A DNA stretch of 64,000 bases from an uncultured Flavobacteriales bacterium (GCA_905181855.1 CAJIZE010000001.1:32643-96642); one strand, 5' to 3'; positions 19,211 through 28,994 are shown, counted from the first letter of the stretch. Notes: generated by a model not told the origin, from the letters alone. Made by a program: numbers and translations.

Positions 19211-19918
19211 ATGAAATATAAAAGAGTTCTTTTAAAAATAAGTGGCGAGGCCCTTATGGGAAATAAGTCGTTTGGAATTGATAACGAAAGGTTACTTCAG
19301 TATTCATTAGAGATTAAATCTGCCCTTGATGCCGGAATTGAATTAGCAATTGTAATCGGTGGTGGTAATATTTTTAGAGGTATTCAAGCCGAACACGGCA
19401 ATATAGATAGAGTACAAGGTGATCAAATGGGTATGCTTGCAACCATGATAAACAGCATGGCACTTCAATCATCATTAGAGAATCAGGGAATTTATACTAG
19501 ATTAATGTCTGCCATTAAAATGGAGCAAATTGCTGAACCATTTATAAGAAGAAGAGCAGTAAGACATCTTGAAAAGAAAAGAGTAGTGATTTTTGGTGCC
19601 GGTACCGGCAATCCATACTTTACGACAGATACAGCGGCATCATTACGTGCAATCGAAATTGAGGCCGATATTATTTTAAAGGGCACTAGAGTAGATGGAA
19701 TTTATACCAAAGATCCTGAAAAGAATCCAGATGCTAAGAAGTACGATAACATTTCGTTTACTGAAGTGTACGAAAAAGGCTTAAACGTAATGGATATGAC
19801 TGCCATTACTCTTTGCAATGAAAACAAACTACCAATTATTGTTTTTGATATGAATAAACCAGGTAATTTAACCAAGATTATGAATGGTGAGAATGTGGGC
19901 ACTGTTGTAGGGTTGTAA
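19211..19918 (+). CDS. pyrH: UMP kinase
   Basis: 235 residues, amino-acid-kinase fold. It phosphorylates UMP to UDP in pyrimidine nucleotide synthesis. Visible motifs are KISGEAL (phosphate-binding), [21 protein letters not shown] and the [13 protein letters not shown] segment. The order tsf-pyrH-frr is conserved widely. The terminator between tsf and pyrH implies its own promoter, although no clear -7 element was identified. Confidence 0.96.
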   Translation: MKYKRVLLKISGEALMGNKSFGIDNERLLQYSLEIKSALDAGIELAIVIGGGNIFRGIQAEHGNIDRVQGDQMGMLATMINSMALQSSLENQGIYTRLMSAIKMEQIAEPFIRRRAVRHLEKKRVVIFGAGTGNPYFTTDTAASLRAIEIEADIILKGTRVDGIYTKDPEKNPDAKKYDNISFTEVYEKGLNVMDMTAITLCNENKLPIIVFDMNKPGNLTKIMNGENVGTVVGL

Positions 19919-19990
19919 AACTTGCGACCTTGAATTACTAATTTATCCTATTTTTCATTTCATTTGTAACGTTGTATTAAATTTAGCACG

Positions 19991-20554
19991 ATGAACGAAG
20001 AGTTGAATATGATTTTTGACATGGCAAAAGAATCCATGTTGGAATCAATAAGTCATTTAAACAAAGAACTTCTTAAAATTAGAGCAGGTAAGGCTACCCC
20101 AGCCATGCTTGGTGGTGTAAGAGTAGATTACTATGGTTCATCTACCCCTTTGGGACAAGTTGCTAACGTAAACACGCCCGATGCAAGAACACTTACTGTT
20201 CAGCCTTGGGAAAAATCGATGTTGCAAGAAATTGAAAAAGCAATTGTAAATGCCAATTTGGGTTTGAACCCACAGAACAATGGTGATGTAATTATTATTA
20301 ACGTTCCGGCTTTAACCGAAGAAAGAAGACGTGATTTGCTGAAACAAGCTAAGGCAGTAGGTGAACACGCAAAAGTTGGAATCCGAAATTCACGAAAAGA
20401 AGCAAACAGTGAAATAAAAAACCTTCAAAAAGAGGGTTTACCTGAAGACAACTCAAAAGATGCTGAAGCAGAAATTCAGAAAATAACCAATATGTATAAC
20501 ACTAAAATTGATTCGGTGCTTGATGAAAAAGAGATCGATATCATGACGGTGTAA
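19991..20554 (+). CDS. frr: Ribosome recycling factor
   Basis: 187 residues, the normal length. It splits post-termination ribosomes together with EF-G. Conserved blocks are LLKIRAGKATPAML, YYGSSTPLGQVANV, EERRRDLLKQAK and the long helical RNSRKEANSEIK region. It lies 72 bp after pyrH on the same strand. Confidence 0.96.
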   Translation: MNEELNMIFDMAKESMLESISHLNKELLKIRAGKATPAMLGGVRVDYYGSSTPLGQVANVNTPDARTLTVQPWEKSMLQEIEKAIVNANLGLNPQNNGDVIIINVPALTEERRRDLLKQAKAVGEHAKVGIRNSRKEANSEIKNLQKEGLPEDNSKDAEAEIQKITNMYNTKIDSVLDEKEIDIMTV

Positions 20555-20728
20555 TCAGCGTAACTAAGAACATCAAACAATTATCCTCAAAGCCAATCTC
20601 CCAAATCCGTTTTATTTGCTGAATAACTATAATCAAAAGTAGAATTGTAGCTTTTAGACAGTTACGGATAATAATGTATTCGTGCTAAGGTGAGGTTCGT
20701 GGTTTGCCCTTGGTGTTGCAATAAAACC

Positions 20729-20736
20729 TATTTTAG
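20729..20736 (+). promoter_or_regulatory. Promoter -7-like element TATTTTAG before the AlkD-like gene
   Basis: TATTTTAG differs from TAnnTTTG by one base. It lies 4 bases before the GTG at 20741, the same spacing seen before three ATG starts in this window, which supports that start. Confidence 0.35.
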
Positions 20737-20740
20737 TGAA

Positions 20741-21409
20741 GTGAACAGCTACGTAAAAAAAGTAACCACCGTATTCAAGCTTAACGCTGATGATACAAAC
20801 GCAAACTACATGCGTGCTTACATGAAAAGCAATGCCGACTTTTTAGGAATTAAAACACCACTAAGAGAAGAGCTTTCGAAGCCATTTTTATTAAAAGATA
20901 AATTACCTAGCCTTAATGAAACAATAGATGTGGTTTCGGAGCTTTGGGAGTACCCTTACCGGGAAATTAAATACTTTGCACTAACAATACTCGAAAAAAA
21001 GGTCAAAGAGCTTGGAGCACATCACTTGGTGCTATGCGAAAACTTGGTACAAGATGAATCGTGGTGGGATACGGTTGATTTTATTGCGGCAAGAATTACG
21101 GGTCGTGTTCTTTATAGACTTGATCATTTACAAGATAAATATAGCACCGCCTGGAACAACCACCCTGATAAGTGGATGAACCGAATGGGCATTATTTATC
21201 AATTAAAATTTAAAGACAAAACAAACCAACACACTTTGTTTCACAACTGCGAAACGCACGCTGATTCTAAAGAGTTTTTTATTCAGAAAGCTATAGGTTG
21301 GGCATTGCGAGAATACACCAAAACAAACCCAACCGCAGTGCAACAATTTGTTGCCGAAACCCGGCTGAAACCACTCAGTAAAAGAGAAGCTCTAAGGTTG
21401 GTTAAATAA
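20741..21409 (+). CDS. DNA alkylation repair protein, AlkD-like HEAT-repeat glycosylase
   Basis: 222 residues from GTG 20741; the frame extends upstream to 20690, but the (M)NSYVKKV N-terminus and the promoter spacing favour this start. The all-helical HEAT-like fold is suggested by MRAYMKSNADFLGIKTP, LWEYPYREIKYFAL, SWWDTVDFIA and WMNRMGIIYQL. The family removes bulky or positively charged alkyl bases (3-methyladenine, 7-methylguanine). Activity cannot be shown from sequence alone; the WWDTVD motif carrying the catalytic Asp of AlkC/AlkD-type proteins is kept. It is a monocistronic gene. Confidence 0.85.
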   Translation: MNSYVKKVTTVFKLNADDTNANYMRAYMKSNADFLGIKTPLREELSKPFLLKDKLPSLNETIDVVSELWEYPYREIKYFALTILEKKVKELGAHHLVLCENLVQDESWWDTVDFIAARITGRVLYRLDHLQDKYSTAWNNHPDKWMNRMGIIYQLKFKDKTNQHTLFHNCETHADSKEFFIQKAIGWALREYTKTNPTAVQQFVAETRLKPLSKREALRLVK

Positions 21410-21462
21410 AAATTATTATTGAAGATTTTTTGTTGACCAAACAATCATAAAATCAAATTTCG

Positions 21463-21470
21463 TAAACTTG
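21463..21470 (+). promoter_or_regulatory. Promoter -7-like element TAAACTTG
   Basis: It lies 4 bases before the ATG at 21475 and differs from TAnnTTTG by one base. The same octamer occurs before glyQS. Confidence 0.4.
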
Positions 21471-21474
21471 TTGC

Positions 21475-22140
21475 ATGAACAAGGTTTTTATATTTTTGGC
21501 CGCAATTATTCTAATTTCTTCCTGCACGGCAACCCGTTATGTTGAGCCATTAGAAAAAAACAAACAAGCCGTAGGTTTCAATTTTGGCGGAGCGTTAATT
21601 GAATATTCAGGGCTAACAATTCCTATTCCGTTAACAGCTGTTTCTTACGCAAGAGGTTTATCCGATAACCTAACAGTTTTTGGTAGCCTGCACCTCACGA
21701 GTATGTACTACAAAAACTTTCAAACCGATTTAGGTGTAACGTATAAATTGCTCGAACAAAACAAATATATACCTGCGTTATCAGTAACTCCATCAGTCAA
21801 TTTTATTAAACACAAAGGTGAAGGCAACAGCAATCTATGGCCGTCAATCGATTTAAATGGCTACTGGAATTATGGTAAAAAGAACCACTATTTTTATGCA
21901 GGCATAATGAATTGGTTTGAATTATCAAAAACACGAGCGCACAACGAACCAAGTTTAAGACGAGTTGTATGGAACCCTCAAGTGGGCCACGTTTTTAAGC
22001 TAGGCACGTTTCAATTGGCAACAGAACTTAAGTTTTTAGCTCCCTATGAAAAAACGGATTTCATTTTTATTCCATACAAGGGGATATTCGGAAGCAATGG
22101 CGCAACAGGTGTATTCATTAACCTTTCAAAAACATTTTAA
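21475..22140 (+). CDS. Putative lipoprotein or outer-membrane protein, function unknown
   Basis: 221 residues. An N-terminal lipoprotein signal with lipobox ISSC (Cys17) is followed by alternating aromatic and polar strands (GFNFGGALIEYSG, LTVFGSLHLTSMYY, YAGIMNWFEL) typical of a small outer-membrane beta-barrel, ending in Phe. No named family is recognised. Its stop codon overlaps the start of the next lipoprotein gene by one base, so the two are translationally coupled. Confidence 0.7.
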   Translation: MNKVFIFLAAIILISSCTATRYVEPLEKNKQAVGFNFGGALIEYSGLTIPIPLTAVSYARGLSDNLTVFGSLHLTSMYYKNFQTDLGVTYKLLEQNKYIPALSVTPSVNFIKHKGEGNSNLWPSIDLNGYWNYGKKNHYFYAGIMNWFELSKTRAHNEPSLRRVVWNPQVGHVFKLGTFQLATELKFLAPYEKTDFIFIPYKGIFGSNGATGVFINLSKTF

Positions 22141-23039
22141 TGATGAGAAAATTAATAGCCCTATTCAGTATAGCTTTTGTGGTTTCATCTTGCGGTAGAC
22201 TGGACGACATTGCTTATTACAACGACAATACAATTGATCAATATTATTTTGATGGATGGAGTGAAGAAGGTGAATTTGTACTAAATGATCCAGCTTATTT
22301 TATTGACAACAACATGATAAATGAGGTGGTACTTAGTTCACAAGGGCCTGATGAATCCACAGCAACCCCAATTTATGCTTTTTACATTGGTGATTTAGCA
22401 ACTATCGGCTCAGATACAATAATTGTTTATTGCCATGGCCAAAGCGCTCATATGGACGCGTATTGGTCACGCGTTAAATTACTAGCAAATTGCGGTGGCA
22501 AAAACCGCTTTGGCGTTTTAGAAATGGACTATCGCGGTTTTGGTTTATCTGAGGGTAAGCCTTCAGAAAAAGGCATGTATGCTGACGTTCAAGCCTGCTT
22601 GGATTGGTTAAAATCAATGAATGTAGAAGCGTCTAATGCAGTGATGTATGGTTTTAGTTTGGGTTCAGTTCCTGCCACTGAAATGGCTGCAAATTCAGAT
22701 TACAAGGTTTCAAAATTAATTCTTGAAACGCCAATGGCTTCTGCCGATAATATTGGGCAAGAATCGTTATTGATAAATTTCAACACCCATTACATTGTTG
22801 ACCTAGAATTTAACAACGCTGAGAAAATTAAAAAAATAGACCAACCCTTTTTATGGATGCACGGCACAGCCGATGATTATTTAAAAATATCGAATGGTGA
22901 GATAATTTACCGAAATTATGATGGTGCTTATGGCGAAGCTCATAAAGTTGAAGGAGCAAGACATGGATCTGGTGGCGTACCAGAAACATTAGGTTTTGAT
23001 GAATATCTTAAAATAGTTGAGGAATTTATTGTAAGATAA
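22140..23039 (+). CDS. Alpha/beta hydrolase lipoprotein
   Basis: 299 residues; a signal with lipobox VSSC places it in the outer or inner membrane facing the periplasm. The fold shows an oxyanion-type segment (IVYCHGQSAHMDAYW), the nucleophile elbow GFSLGS with Ser about 177, an acid near GTADDY, and a late His in GARHGSGG. This set resembles the serine aminopeptidase or BAAT-like family of esterases. The substrate is unknown. Two adjacent ATGs (22140 and 22143) could serve as start; both overlap or touch the upstream stop. Confidence 0.85.
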   Translation: MMRKLIALFSIAFVVSSCGRLDDIAYYNDNTIDQYYFDGWSEEGEFVLNDPAYFIDNNMINEVVLSSQGPDESTATPIYAFYIGDLATIGSDTIIVYCHGQSAHMDAYWSRVKLLANCGGKNRFGVLEMDYRGFGLSEGKPSEKGMYADVQACLDWLKSMNVEASNAVMYGFSLGSVPATEMAANSDYKVSKLILETPMASADNIGQESLLINFNTHYIVDLEFNNAEKIKKIDQPFLWMHGTADDYLKISNGEIIYRNYDGAYGEAHKVEGARHGSGGVPETLGFDEYLKIVEEFIVR

Positions 23040-23111
23040 ACTCTTGCAGAGATGAAAGGAATTAAGTTGAAGCAATTTGCTGCGTTTATTCAATCAACTG
23101 TTATATAATTC

Positions 23112-23119
23112 TATTTTTG
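23112..23119 (+). promoter_or_regulatory. Promoter -7 element TATTTTTG of the TonB receptor gene
   Basis: This matches TAnnTTTG and ends 5 bases before the ATG at 23125; it decides that start over in-frame codons upstream. Confidence 0.5.
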
Positions 23120-23124
23120 AGCTT

Positions 23125-25569
23125 ATGACCAAGCAATACATTGCTGTATTAATTTCCTTGTTGGTTTTGATTTCTGGGAACATTGTTTTTGCTCAAACAC
23201 AATTCGTTTCAGGAAAAGTAATTGATGCTGCTACTGGTAAAGTGATTCCTGGGGTTAATGTATTCGAGAGTAACTTTAATGGAGCAACAACAAATTCATC
23301 GGGTAAATTCAAAATTGAATTAGATACTGGTTTAACTCAGTTAAAATTTTCATTTATTGGTTACCAATTTAAATCTGTAAAACTTAAAGTTGATGAGGAA
23401 AATGATGACTTATTAGTAAGGTTAATCCCAAAAGACTTTGACCTAAAAACAGTTGTTGTTTCGGCTTCAAAACGATCACAGGATATATATGAAGTACCTG
23501 TTTCAATCGAGATACTACCTGCTAAACTGATTGAAACAAAGAATACAGCAAACATCGAAGACGCACTACAGCAAGTACCATCAGTAAATATTTTGGATGG
23601 TCAGGCCAACATCAGAGGAGGTAGCGGTTTTAGTTATGGAGCCGGTAGTAGAGTATTGGTTTTAGTCGACGATATGCCGATGTTATCAGGTGATGCAAGT
23701 GATGTAAAATGGAACTATTTACCGGTTGAAAACATCAATCAAATAGAAGTATTAAAAGGGGCTTCTTCAGCTCTGTATGGTTCAGCAGCTTTAAACGGAA
23801 TTATAAATATTCGAACAAAGCAACCAACTGAAACCCCTCAAAGCGACATTAATTTTTACAGTGGTGTTTATAGCAGTTTCGGTGATACAGATTCAGAGGG
23901 GAACAAAAAAGATACAGCAGGTAATTATTACCGGCCTTTAAAATGGAAAGAAGGAGGCAGCTCTACGTTTTCTGGTTTTCATATTTCGCATCTTCAAAAA
24001 ATAAAGAAAACGGGTGTAGGTATTCAAGTAGTAGGTTTTAATGATGAAGGCTACAGGCAAGGAGAAACAGAGCAGCGTTTACGTGCTAATTTTCAATTAA
24101 ACCGATTCTTTAACAACAACCTTAAATTGTCGTTAAGTGGAGGTTCAATGGCAACTAGGGGAGGGTTGTTTTTTCTTTGGGATTCAGATTCAACCGCTTT
24201 GCAACCAAGAGGAGGAATTGATACTAGCACAACTTCATTAAGCTATTATACAAATTATCGATTTCACCTGGATCCCCGAATAACAGTTTACAGCTCCAAA
24301 GGTGATATACATGAATTAAAATCTAGAATTTATTTAACCGACAACAATTCGATAACCCAGCCAAGTTCACAAGCCAAAAGTTATTATGTTGAATACCAAT
24401 ACCAACATCAAATAGACTCTAGTGCCACTGTTACAGCGGGGTTGAGTTTTTACCGAAATGTAATTAACTCAACTCTTTATAACGACCATACTGGGCTAAA
24501 TGTGGCGCCTTATATTCAATACGACAAGACATGGAAAAAACTCACTTTTAATGCAGGGTTAAGAGTTGAGTATTTTAAAGTAGACTCCAACGTTTCTTAT
24601 GTAGATTATTTAATACCAACTGGCATTAAATATACCGATAGCTCAACCACTTGGAACGATACCATAGTTTTAGCCAAAAAAGTACCTTGGAAACCGATTG
24701 CGCGTATCGGTTTACGATATGAACTAACAAAATCAACATCTTTAAGAGCTTCAGTAGGACAAGGCTATCGTTTTCCTTCAATTGCTGAAATGTTTGTTTC
24801 TACTAACATTGATTTGCTAAACGTATTTCCTAATCCTGAACTTTCTGCTGAAAGAGGTTATTCTGCTGAAATTGGCATTAAGCAGGGGTTTCAGTTTGGT
24901 AACTTTCAGGGGTATGTTGATGGTGCTGTTTTTTTGACAGAATACACCAACATGATGGAGTTTAGTTTTGGATTTTACGCACCTGATTCATTAAGCCCAC
25001 CATATCAACTCGCTGAGTTTTTTAGCTATACTGGGTTTAAATCAATCAACGTTGGCAAAGCAAGAGTTTCGGGTTTTGACCTTTCTATGGCAGGGTCAGG
25101 AAATATTGGTCAAATTGGTGTTTCCGTTTTGGCAGGTTATACCTTCATGAATCCAATAAGCCTAAATAGAGATTCAGCATATATTTCAACGTATTCTGAC
25201 ACAACAGCAAATGCGCCACTTAAATATCGTTTTAGACATCTTGCGAAAGCAGATTTTCTATTAGAATACAAACGGTTTTACTTTGGTCTAAGCGGCAGGT
25301 ACAACTCCTTCATGCAAAATATCGACCGCAGTTTTGAAGAACCGTTGATTCCGCCATTTGTTGTAACCACTATTTTACCTGGATTAAAAGAATACAGGCA
25401 AGGCTACCTTAAAGGCGACTTAGTTGTTGATGCCAGATTGGGCTATCAATTTAACACCAGTACTATTGCCATTGTCATTAATAACTTTGCCAACAAACTC
25501 TACATGGGTCGCCCAGGTGATTTTCAACCACCAAGAACAGTTCAAATACAATACAGAATTAAATTTTAA
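23125..25569 (+). CDS. TonB-dependent outer-membrane receptor
   Basis: 814 residues from ATG 23125, beginning with a signal peptide ending VFAQ. A carboxypeptidase-like regulatory domain (about 25-110, VSGKVIDAATGKVIPGVNV, GATTNSSGKF) precedes the plug (about 130-240, VEVLKGASSALYGSAALNGIINI-type motif) and a 22-strand barrel ending in IQYRIKF with terminal Phe. It imports a chelated metal, vitamin or organic ligand with TonB energy. The absence of a SusD-like partner next door argues against a polysaccharide system. A hypothetical periplasmic protein follows 5 bp downstream and may be its partner. Confidence 0.9.
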   Translation: MTKQYIAVLISLLVLISGNIVFAQTQFVSGKVIDAATGKVIPGVNVFESNFNGATTNSSGKFKIELDTGLTQLKFSFIGYQFKSVKLKVDEENDDLLVRLIPKDFDLKTVVVSASKRSQDIYEVPVSIEILPAKLIETKNTANIEDALQQVPSVNILDGQANIRGGSGFSYGAGSRVLVLVDDMPMLSGDASDVKWNYLPVENINQIEVLKGASSALYGSAALNGIINIRTKQPTETPQSDINFYSGVYSSFGDTDSEGNKKDTAGNYYRPLKWKEGGSSTFSGFHISHLQKIKKTGVGIQVVGFNDEGYRQGETEQRLRANFQLNRFFNNNLKLSLSGGSMATRGGLFFLWDSDSTALQPRGGIDTSTTSLSYYTNYRFHLDPRITVYSSKGDIHELKSRIYLTDNNSITQPSSQAKSYYVEYQYQHQIDSSATVTAGLSFYRNVINSTLYNDHTGLNVAPYIQYDKTWKKLTFNAGLRVEYFKVDSNVSYVDYLIPTGIKYTDSSTTWNDTIVLAKKVPWKPIARIGLRYELTKSTSLRASVGQGYRFPSIAEMFVSTNIDLLNVFPNPELSAERGYSAEIGIKQGFQFGNFQGYVDGAVFLTEYTNMMEFSFGFYAPDSLSPPYQLAEFFSYTGFKSINVGKARVSGFDLSMAGSGNIGQIGVSVLAGYTFMNPISLNRDSAYISTYSDTTANAPLKYRFRHLAKADFLLEYKRFYFGLSGRYNSFMQNIDRSFEEPLIPPFVVTTILPGLKEYRQGYLKGDLVVDARLGYQFNTSTIAIVINNFANKLYMGRPGDFQPPRTVQIQYRIKF

Positions 25570-25574
25570 TAAAA

Positions 25575-26105
25575 TTGAAAAAATCGCTTGTTACTGTTAC
25601 CGCACTCTTATGTCTTACTTTTTTTTATTCTGGCAAGGTTAAGCAGGTAGTTTATGGGTACTGTAAAAAAGACTACTCTTTAGAGAAGTGTAAAAAAGAT
25701 ATTTTCCCTTATCGATACGATGGGTTTAAACACGTTAACGTAGTCCCAAAACCTTACGATCAAATTAAAGAAGTTGCCATTCCTATATATGAAGAAGTTA
25801 AATACCGAATTGTTTTTAATCAAGAAGGACTAGAAGAAGGGAGCCCCATTACCACGGTTCAAGTCTACGATAAGCCTATGGCAGATAAAACTAAAAATTT
25901 AATCTACGAATCGAAAGAAAAACATTTTACGTTTGATGTACCTGATGATGTAAACTCAACCCGAATTTTCGTAAACTACCTTCTACCTTCTACCAAAGTA
26001 GAGTTCCTTGACGTAGAAGACGAAAAGGGAAAAAAAATAGAAGGCCTAAAACGCGAAATCGACAAAAAAGGATGTATGATTTTTGTTGTAGCTTTTGAGA
26101 ATTAA
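25575..26105 (+). CDS. Hypothetical exported protein
   Basis: 176 residues beginning with TTG, 5 bp after the TonB receptor; no ATG is available near the start, and the TTG gives a good signal peptide (KKSLVTVTALLCLTFFYSG). The mature part is charged and rich in beta-forming segments (EVKYRIVFNQE, KHFTFDVPDD, RIFVNYLLPS). It carries three Cys residues, including a pair in YCKKDYSLEKC. The family is not recognised. Tight linkage suggests cotranscription with the receptor and a periplasmic role tied to its ligand (inference). Confidence 0.7.
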   Translation: MKKSLVTVTALLCLTFFYSGKVKQVVYGYCKKDYSLEKCKKDIFPYRYDGFKHVNVVPKPYDQIKEVAIPIYEEVKYRIVFNQEGLEEGSPITTVQVYDKPMADKTKNLIYESKEKHFTFDVPDDVNSTRIFVNYLLPSTKVEFLDVEDEKGKKIEGLKREIDKKGCMIFVVAFEN

Positions 26106-26365
26106 CCCATCTTAAATCTAATTTTCTATTTTAAAGTCTCGGTATGAATTCAATTCAGACTAACAGTCTGCACCTGATAATGTTACAATTACAGTGTTAA
26201 CTTTACTCAATGTATTGTTGGCTGGGTTGGAAAAATATGCTGGACAAAAAGTAAGGAAAAGGGCTTCTTTACCAAAACATCAATTACACAACAGCGTCTT
26301 TTCGAGTACTATTAACTCATCCACTAAAGTACTTAGCAACCAATGAGCCCACAAACCTCTTAAAC

Positions 26366-27901
26366 TTAGAGCCTCCTTAAAACCTCACTAACATTCACTT
26401 TCTTAGCAATCAATGTTTCTAATGCATTTATCGAAACGCGTTCCTGTTGCATAGTATCACGATCACGTAAAGTTACGGTGTTATCTTCCAATGACTGATG
26501 ATCAATAGTAACGCAATATGGAGTTCCTAAAGCATCGTTTCTACGGTAACGTTTACCGATAGAATCTTTTTCATCATACGAACATTGAAAACTGTATTTC
26601 AAGGTGTTTAATATTTCGTGTCCTTTTTCAGGCAAGCCATCTTTTTTAATTAATGGTAAGATGGCCAATTTGGACGGCGCTAAAAAGGCAGGAAGCTTTA
26701 ATACTACTCTTGAACTTCCATCTTCCAATTTTTCTTCTTCCAATGATTTTGAAAGTACGCCCAAAAACAATCTATCCAAACCAATCGATGTTTCAACAAC
26801 ATAAGGAACGTAGCTTTTGTTCTCTTCAGGATCAAAGTATTGCAACTTTTTACCAGAATGCTCTTCGTGTTGTTTTAAATCAAAGTCAGTACGTGAATGT
26901 ATTCCTTCTAACTCTTTAAACCCAAACGGAAAGTCAAATTCAATATCGGCAGCAGCATTAGCGTAATGGGCCATTTTGATGTGGTCGTGAAAACGATACG
27001 ATTCAGAACCAAAACCAAGCGCCTCATGCCATTTCATACGAGTGGCTTTCCAGGTTTCGTACCATTCCATTTCAGTGCCTGGTTTTACAAAAAACTGCAT
27101 TTCCATTTGTTCAAACTCGCGCATTCTAAAAATAAACTGTCGTGCAACAATTTCATTTCTAAAAGCTTTACCAGTTTGAGCAATCCCGAAAGGAATCTTC
27201 ATTCTACCAGTTTTTTGAACGTTTAGGTAGTTCACGAAAATACCTTGAGCTGTTTCTGGTCGTAAATATATTTTGCTCGAATCATCAGTAACCGAACCCA
27301 TATCGGTATCAAACATCAAGTTAAACTGACGTACATCCGTCCAATTGCGTGAACCTGAAATAGGACAAGCAATTTCTAAATCTTCGATCAGCGTTTTGAT
27401 ATCGCCAAGGTTACCATCATCTAATCCAACACGCATTCTGTCTTCAATAGATTTAATTTTTTCATAGTACTCAACAACTCTTCCGTTGGTTGATATAAAC
27501 TCAGCTTCATTAAAAGAATCACCAAATCGTTTGGTTGCCTTTTTAACTTCTTTGGCAATTTTCCCTCTTACTTTTTCAATATAATCTTCAATCAGAACAT
27601 CAGCTCTGTATCTTTTTTTAGAATCTTTATTATCGATTAATGGATCGCTAAAAGCATCAACATGACCTGAAGCTTTCCAGATAGTTGGGTGCATGAAAAT
27701 CGCGGTATCAATACCAACAATATTCTCATTCATTTGGGTCATTGCTTTCCACCAATAATCTCTTAGGTTGTTTTTTAAAGCAACCCCTTGTTGTCCGTAG
27801 TCGTAAACAGCACTTAATCCATCGTAAATTTCGGATGATTGAAAAACAAAACCGTACTCTTTTGAGTGAGATATTACTTGTTTAAAAAGGTCTTCGGCCA
27901 T
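26366..27901 (-). CDS. glyQS: Glycine--tRNA ligase, single-chain class II
   Basis: 511 residues. Class II motifs are visible: motif 2 region FRNEIVARQFIFRMREFEQMEM, motif 3 GLDRLF, the conserved SSEIYDGL near the N-terminus and MHPTIWKASGHVDAF. This is the dimeric type found in Bacteroidota rather than the GlyQ/GlyS tetramer. The frame extends to 27946, but a -7-like element TAAACTTG at 27922-27929 lies inside that extension, and MAEDLFKQVISHSKEYGF from ATG 27901 matches the usual N-terminus. The 260 bases downstream hold no gene; one start-less open stretch on the plus strand there (about 26163-26345) is unconvincing. Confidence 0.95.
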   Translation of the reverse strand: MAEDLFKQVISHSKEYGFVFQSSEIYDGLSAVYDYGQQGVALKNNLRDYWWKAMTQMNENIVGIDTAIFMHPTIWKASGHVDAFSDPLIDNKDSKKRYRADVLIEDYIEKVRGKIAKEVKKATKRFGDSFNEAEFISTNGRVVEYYEKIKSIEDRMRVGLDDGNLGDIKTLIEDLEIACPISGSRNWTDVRQFNLMFDTDMGSVTDDSSKIYLRPETAQGIFVNYLNVQKTGRMKIPFGIAQTGKAFRNEIVARQFIFRMREFEQMEMQFFVKPGTEMEWYETWKATRMKWHEALGFGSESYRFHDHIKMAHYANAAADIEFDFPFGFKELEGIHSRTDFDLKQHEEHSGKKLQYFDPEENKSYVPYVVETSIGLDRLFLGVLSKSLEEEKLEDGSSRVVLKLPAFLAPSKLAILPLIKKDGLPEKGHEILNTLKYSFQCSYDEKDSIGKRYRRNDALGTPYCVTIDHQSLEDNTVTLRDRDTMQQERVSINALETLIAKKVNVSEVLRRL

Positions 27902-27921
27902 AATGATTTCGTTAGTGGCTG

Positions 27922-27929
27922 CAAGTTTA
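27922..27929 (-). promoter_or_regulatory. Promoter -7-like element TAAACTTG of glyQS
   Basis: It is one base off TAnnTTTG on the minus strand, 20 bases before the ATG at 27901. Confidence 0.35.
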
Positions 27930-27980
27930 GCACTTAAAAACTTCATTTTTAAACCTTATCGATTAAACTTTGATGTTGAT

Positions 27981-27988
27981 TAGTTTTG
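27981..27988 (+). promoter_or_regulatory. Promoter -7 element TAGTTTTG, four bases from ATG
   Basis: It reads TAGTTTTG-CCGC-ATG, the same tail as the promoter before the DAHP synthase gene (54225). The mRNA should be leaderless or nearly so. Confidence 0.55.
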
Positions 27989-27992
27989 CCGC

Positions 27993-28574
27993 ATGATCGA
28001 CATCGACAACAAGGTTTTGTCAAGAGAACTTTTTACCAAAAAATTTGTTTGTGAGTTAAGCAGCTGCAAAGGTGCTTGTTGTGTTGAAGGAGACTCTGGT
28101 GCACCGCTTGAAAAAGGAGAACCAGAAATTTTAGAAACTGAGTTACCCAACATTTTACCTTACTTAAATGAGGCAGGCATAAAAGCAATAAAAGAACAAG
28201 GACCTTATGTTACAGATAAGCTGGATGGAGAACTGGTAACACCTTTAGTAAACAATAAGGAATGTGCCTATACCATTTTTGATGACGACGGAACAGCAAA
28301 ATGTGGCATTGAAAAAGCGTATCGCGATGGAAAAACTACTTTCCACAAACCAATATCGTGTCACCTTTACCCTATTAGAGTTACTAAGTTTCAAAAATTT
28401 GAGGCAGTTAATTACAACCATTGGGATATCTGTTCGCCTGCCAGGACTTGTGGGGCAAACCTAAACGTGAAAGTATTCCGTTTTCTCAAGGAGCCTATAA
28501 TCAGAAAATATGGAAAAGAATTTTATGAAAAAATGGAAATTATAGACAAAGAATTCTTTGTTGACCAGATTTAA
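27993..28574 (+). CDS. DUF3109 family protein
   Basis: 193 residues with a cysteine pattern (CELSSCKGACC near residue 23, then KECAY, KCGIEKAY, SCHLYPIR, WDICSPARTCG) that suggests a bound metal or Fe-S cluster, related to the zinc/iron-chelating CxxCx(n)CC family. The biochemical role is not known. It is divergent from glyQS and monocistronic. Confidence 0.85.
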   Translation: MIDIDNKVLSRELFTKKFVCELSSCKGACCVEGDSGAPLEKGEPEILETELPNILPYLNEAGIKAIKEQGPYVTDKLDGELVTPLVNNKECAYTIFDDDGTAKCGIEKAYRDGKTTFHKPISCHLYPIRVTKFQKFEAVNYNHWDICSPARTCGANLNVKVFRFLKEPIIRKYGKEFYEKMEIIDKEFFVDQI

Positions 28575-28994
28575 AATAAATTTAAAAGTAAAGCGAAAGC
28601 ACTTTAAGATCAAATTATAACTGAAAAAAATCTTTTTACGCCAAATAAAAACCGAGCCAAAACGTCATCGTTAATAATTGATTTTTGACTAAAAAAAATC
28701 AAAATCAACAGGGTCAACACTTTGCGAATCATAATTTATTTAATAACACCAATTTGTTAATTGCAGATGTTGAAAACTTCATCATTTTGTGAATTTGTTT
28801 TGATTGCATGAGAAATCCTTTTTCGCAAGATTTGCTTAAGAAAATCAATAGGTAGTATTTCGACCTAGTTTCAAATTATTTTCGCCGTATTAGTTTAAGT
28901 GTCTGTTTTGCAGGTAATTAAAGAATTATTTAAAAATGGGCGGGAAGCTTTGTTGCTTGAATTTCAAGAAGTTAATAAAAATAAAGAACATAAA
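28575..28994 (+). other. Non-coding stretch upstream of nrdB
   Basis: 420 bases without a supported gene. Near 28876-28883, TATTTTCG is one base off TAnnTTTG and could be the nrdB promoter. No NrdR-type box was recognised by eye. A frame in phase with nrdB opens at GTG 28899 but codes an unconserved-looking 32-residue extension. Confidence 0.4.

Noticed and set aside
26156..26170. Hairpin CAGACT-AAC-AGTCTG and a 60-codon start-less open frame downstream of it (about 26163-26345).
   Set aside because: There is no T run, start codon or recognisable protein; it is too weak to call a terminator or gene remnant.
28575..28994. An NrdR box upstream of nrdB.
   Set aside because: No pair of ACAnTATATnTTGT-like sites was recognised by eye.
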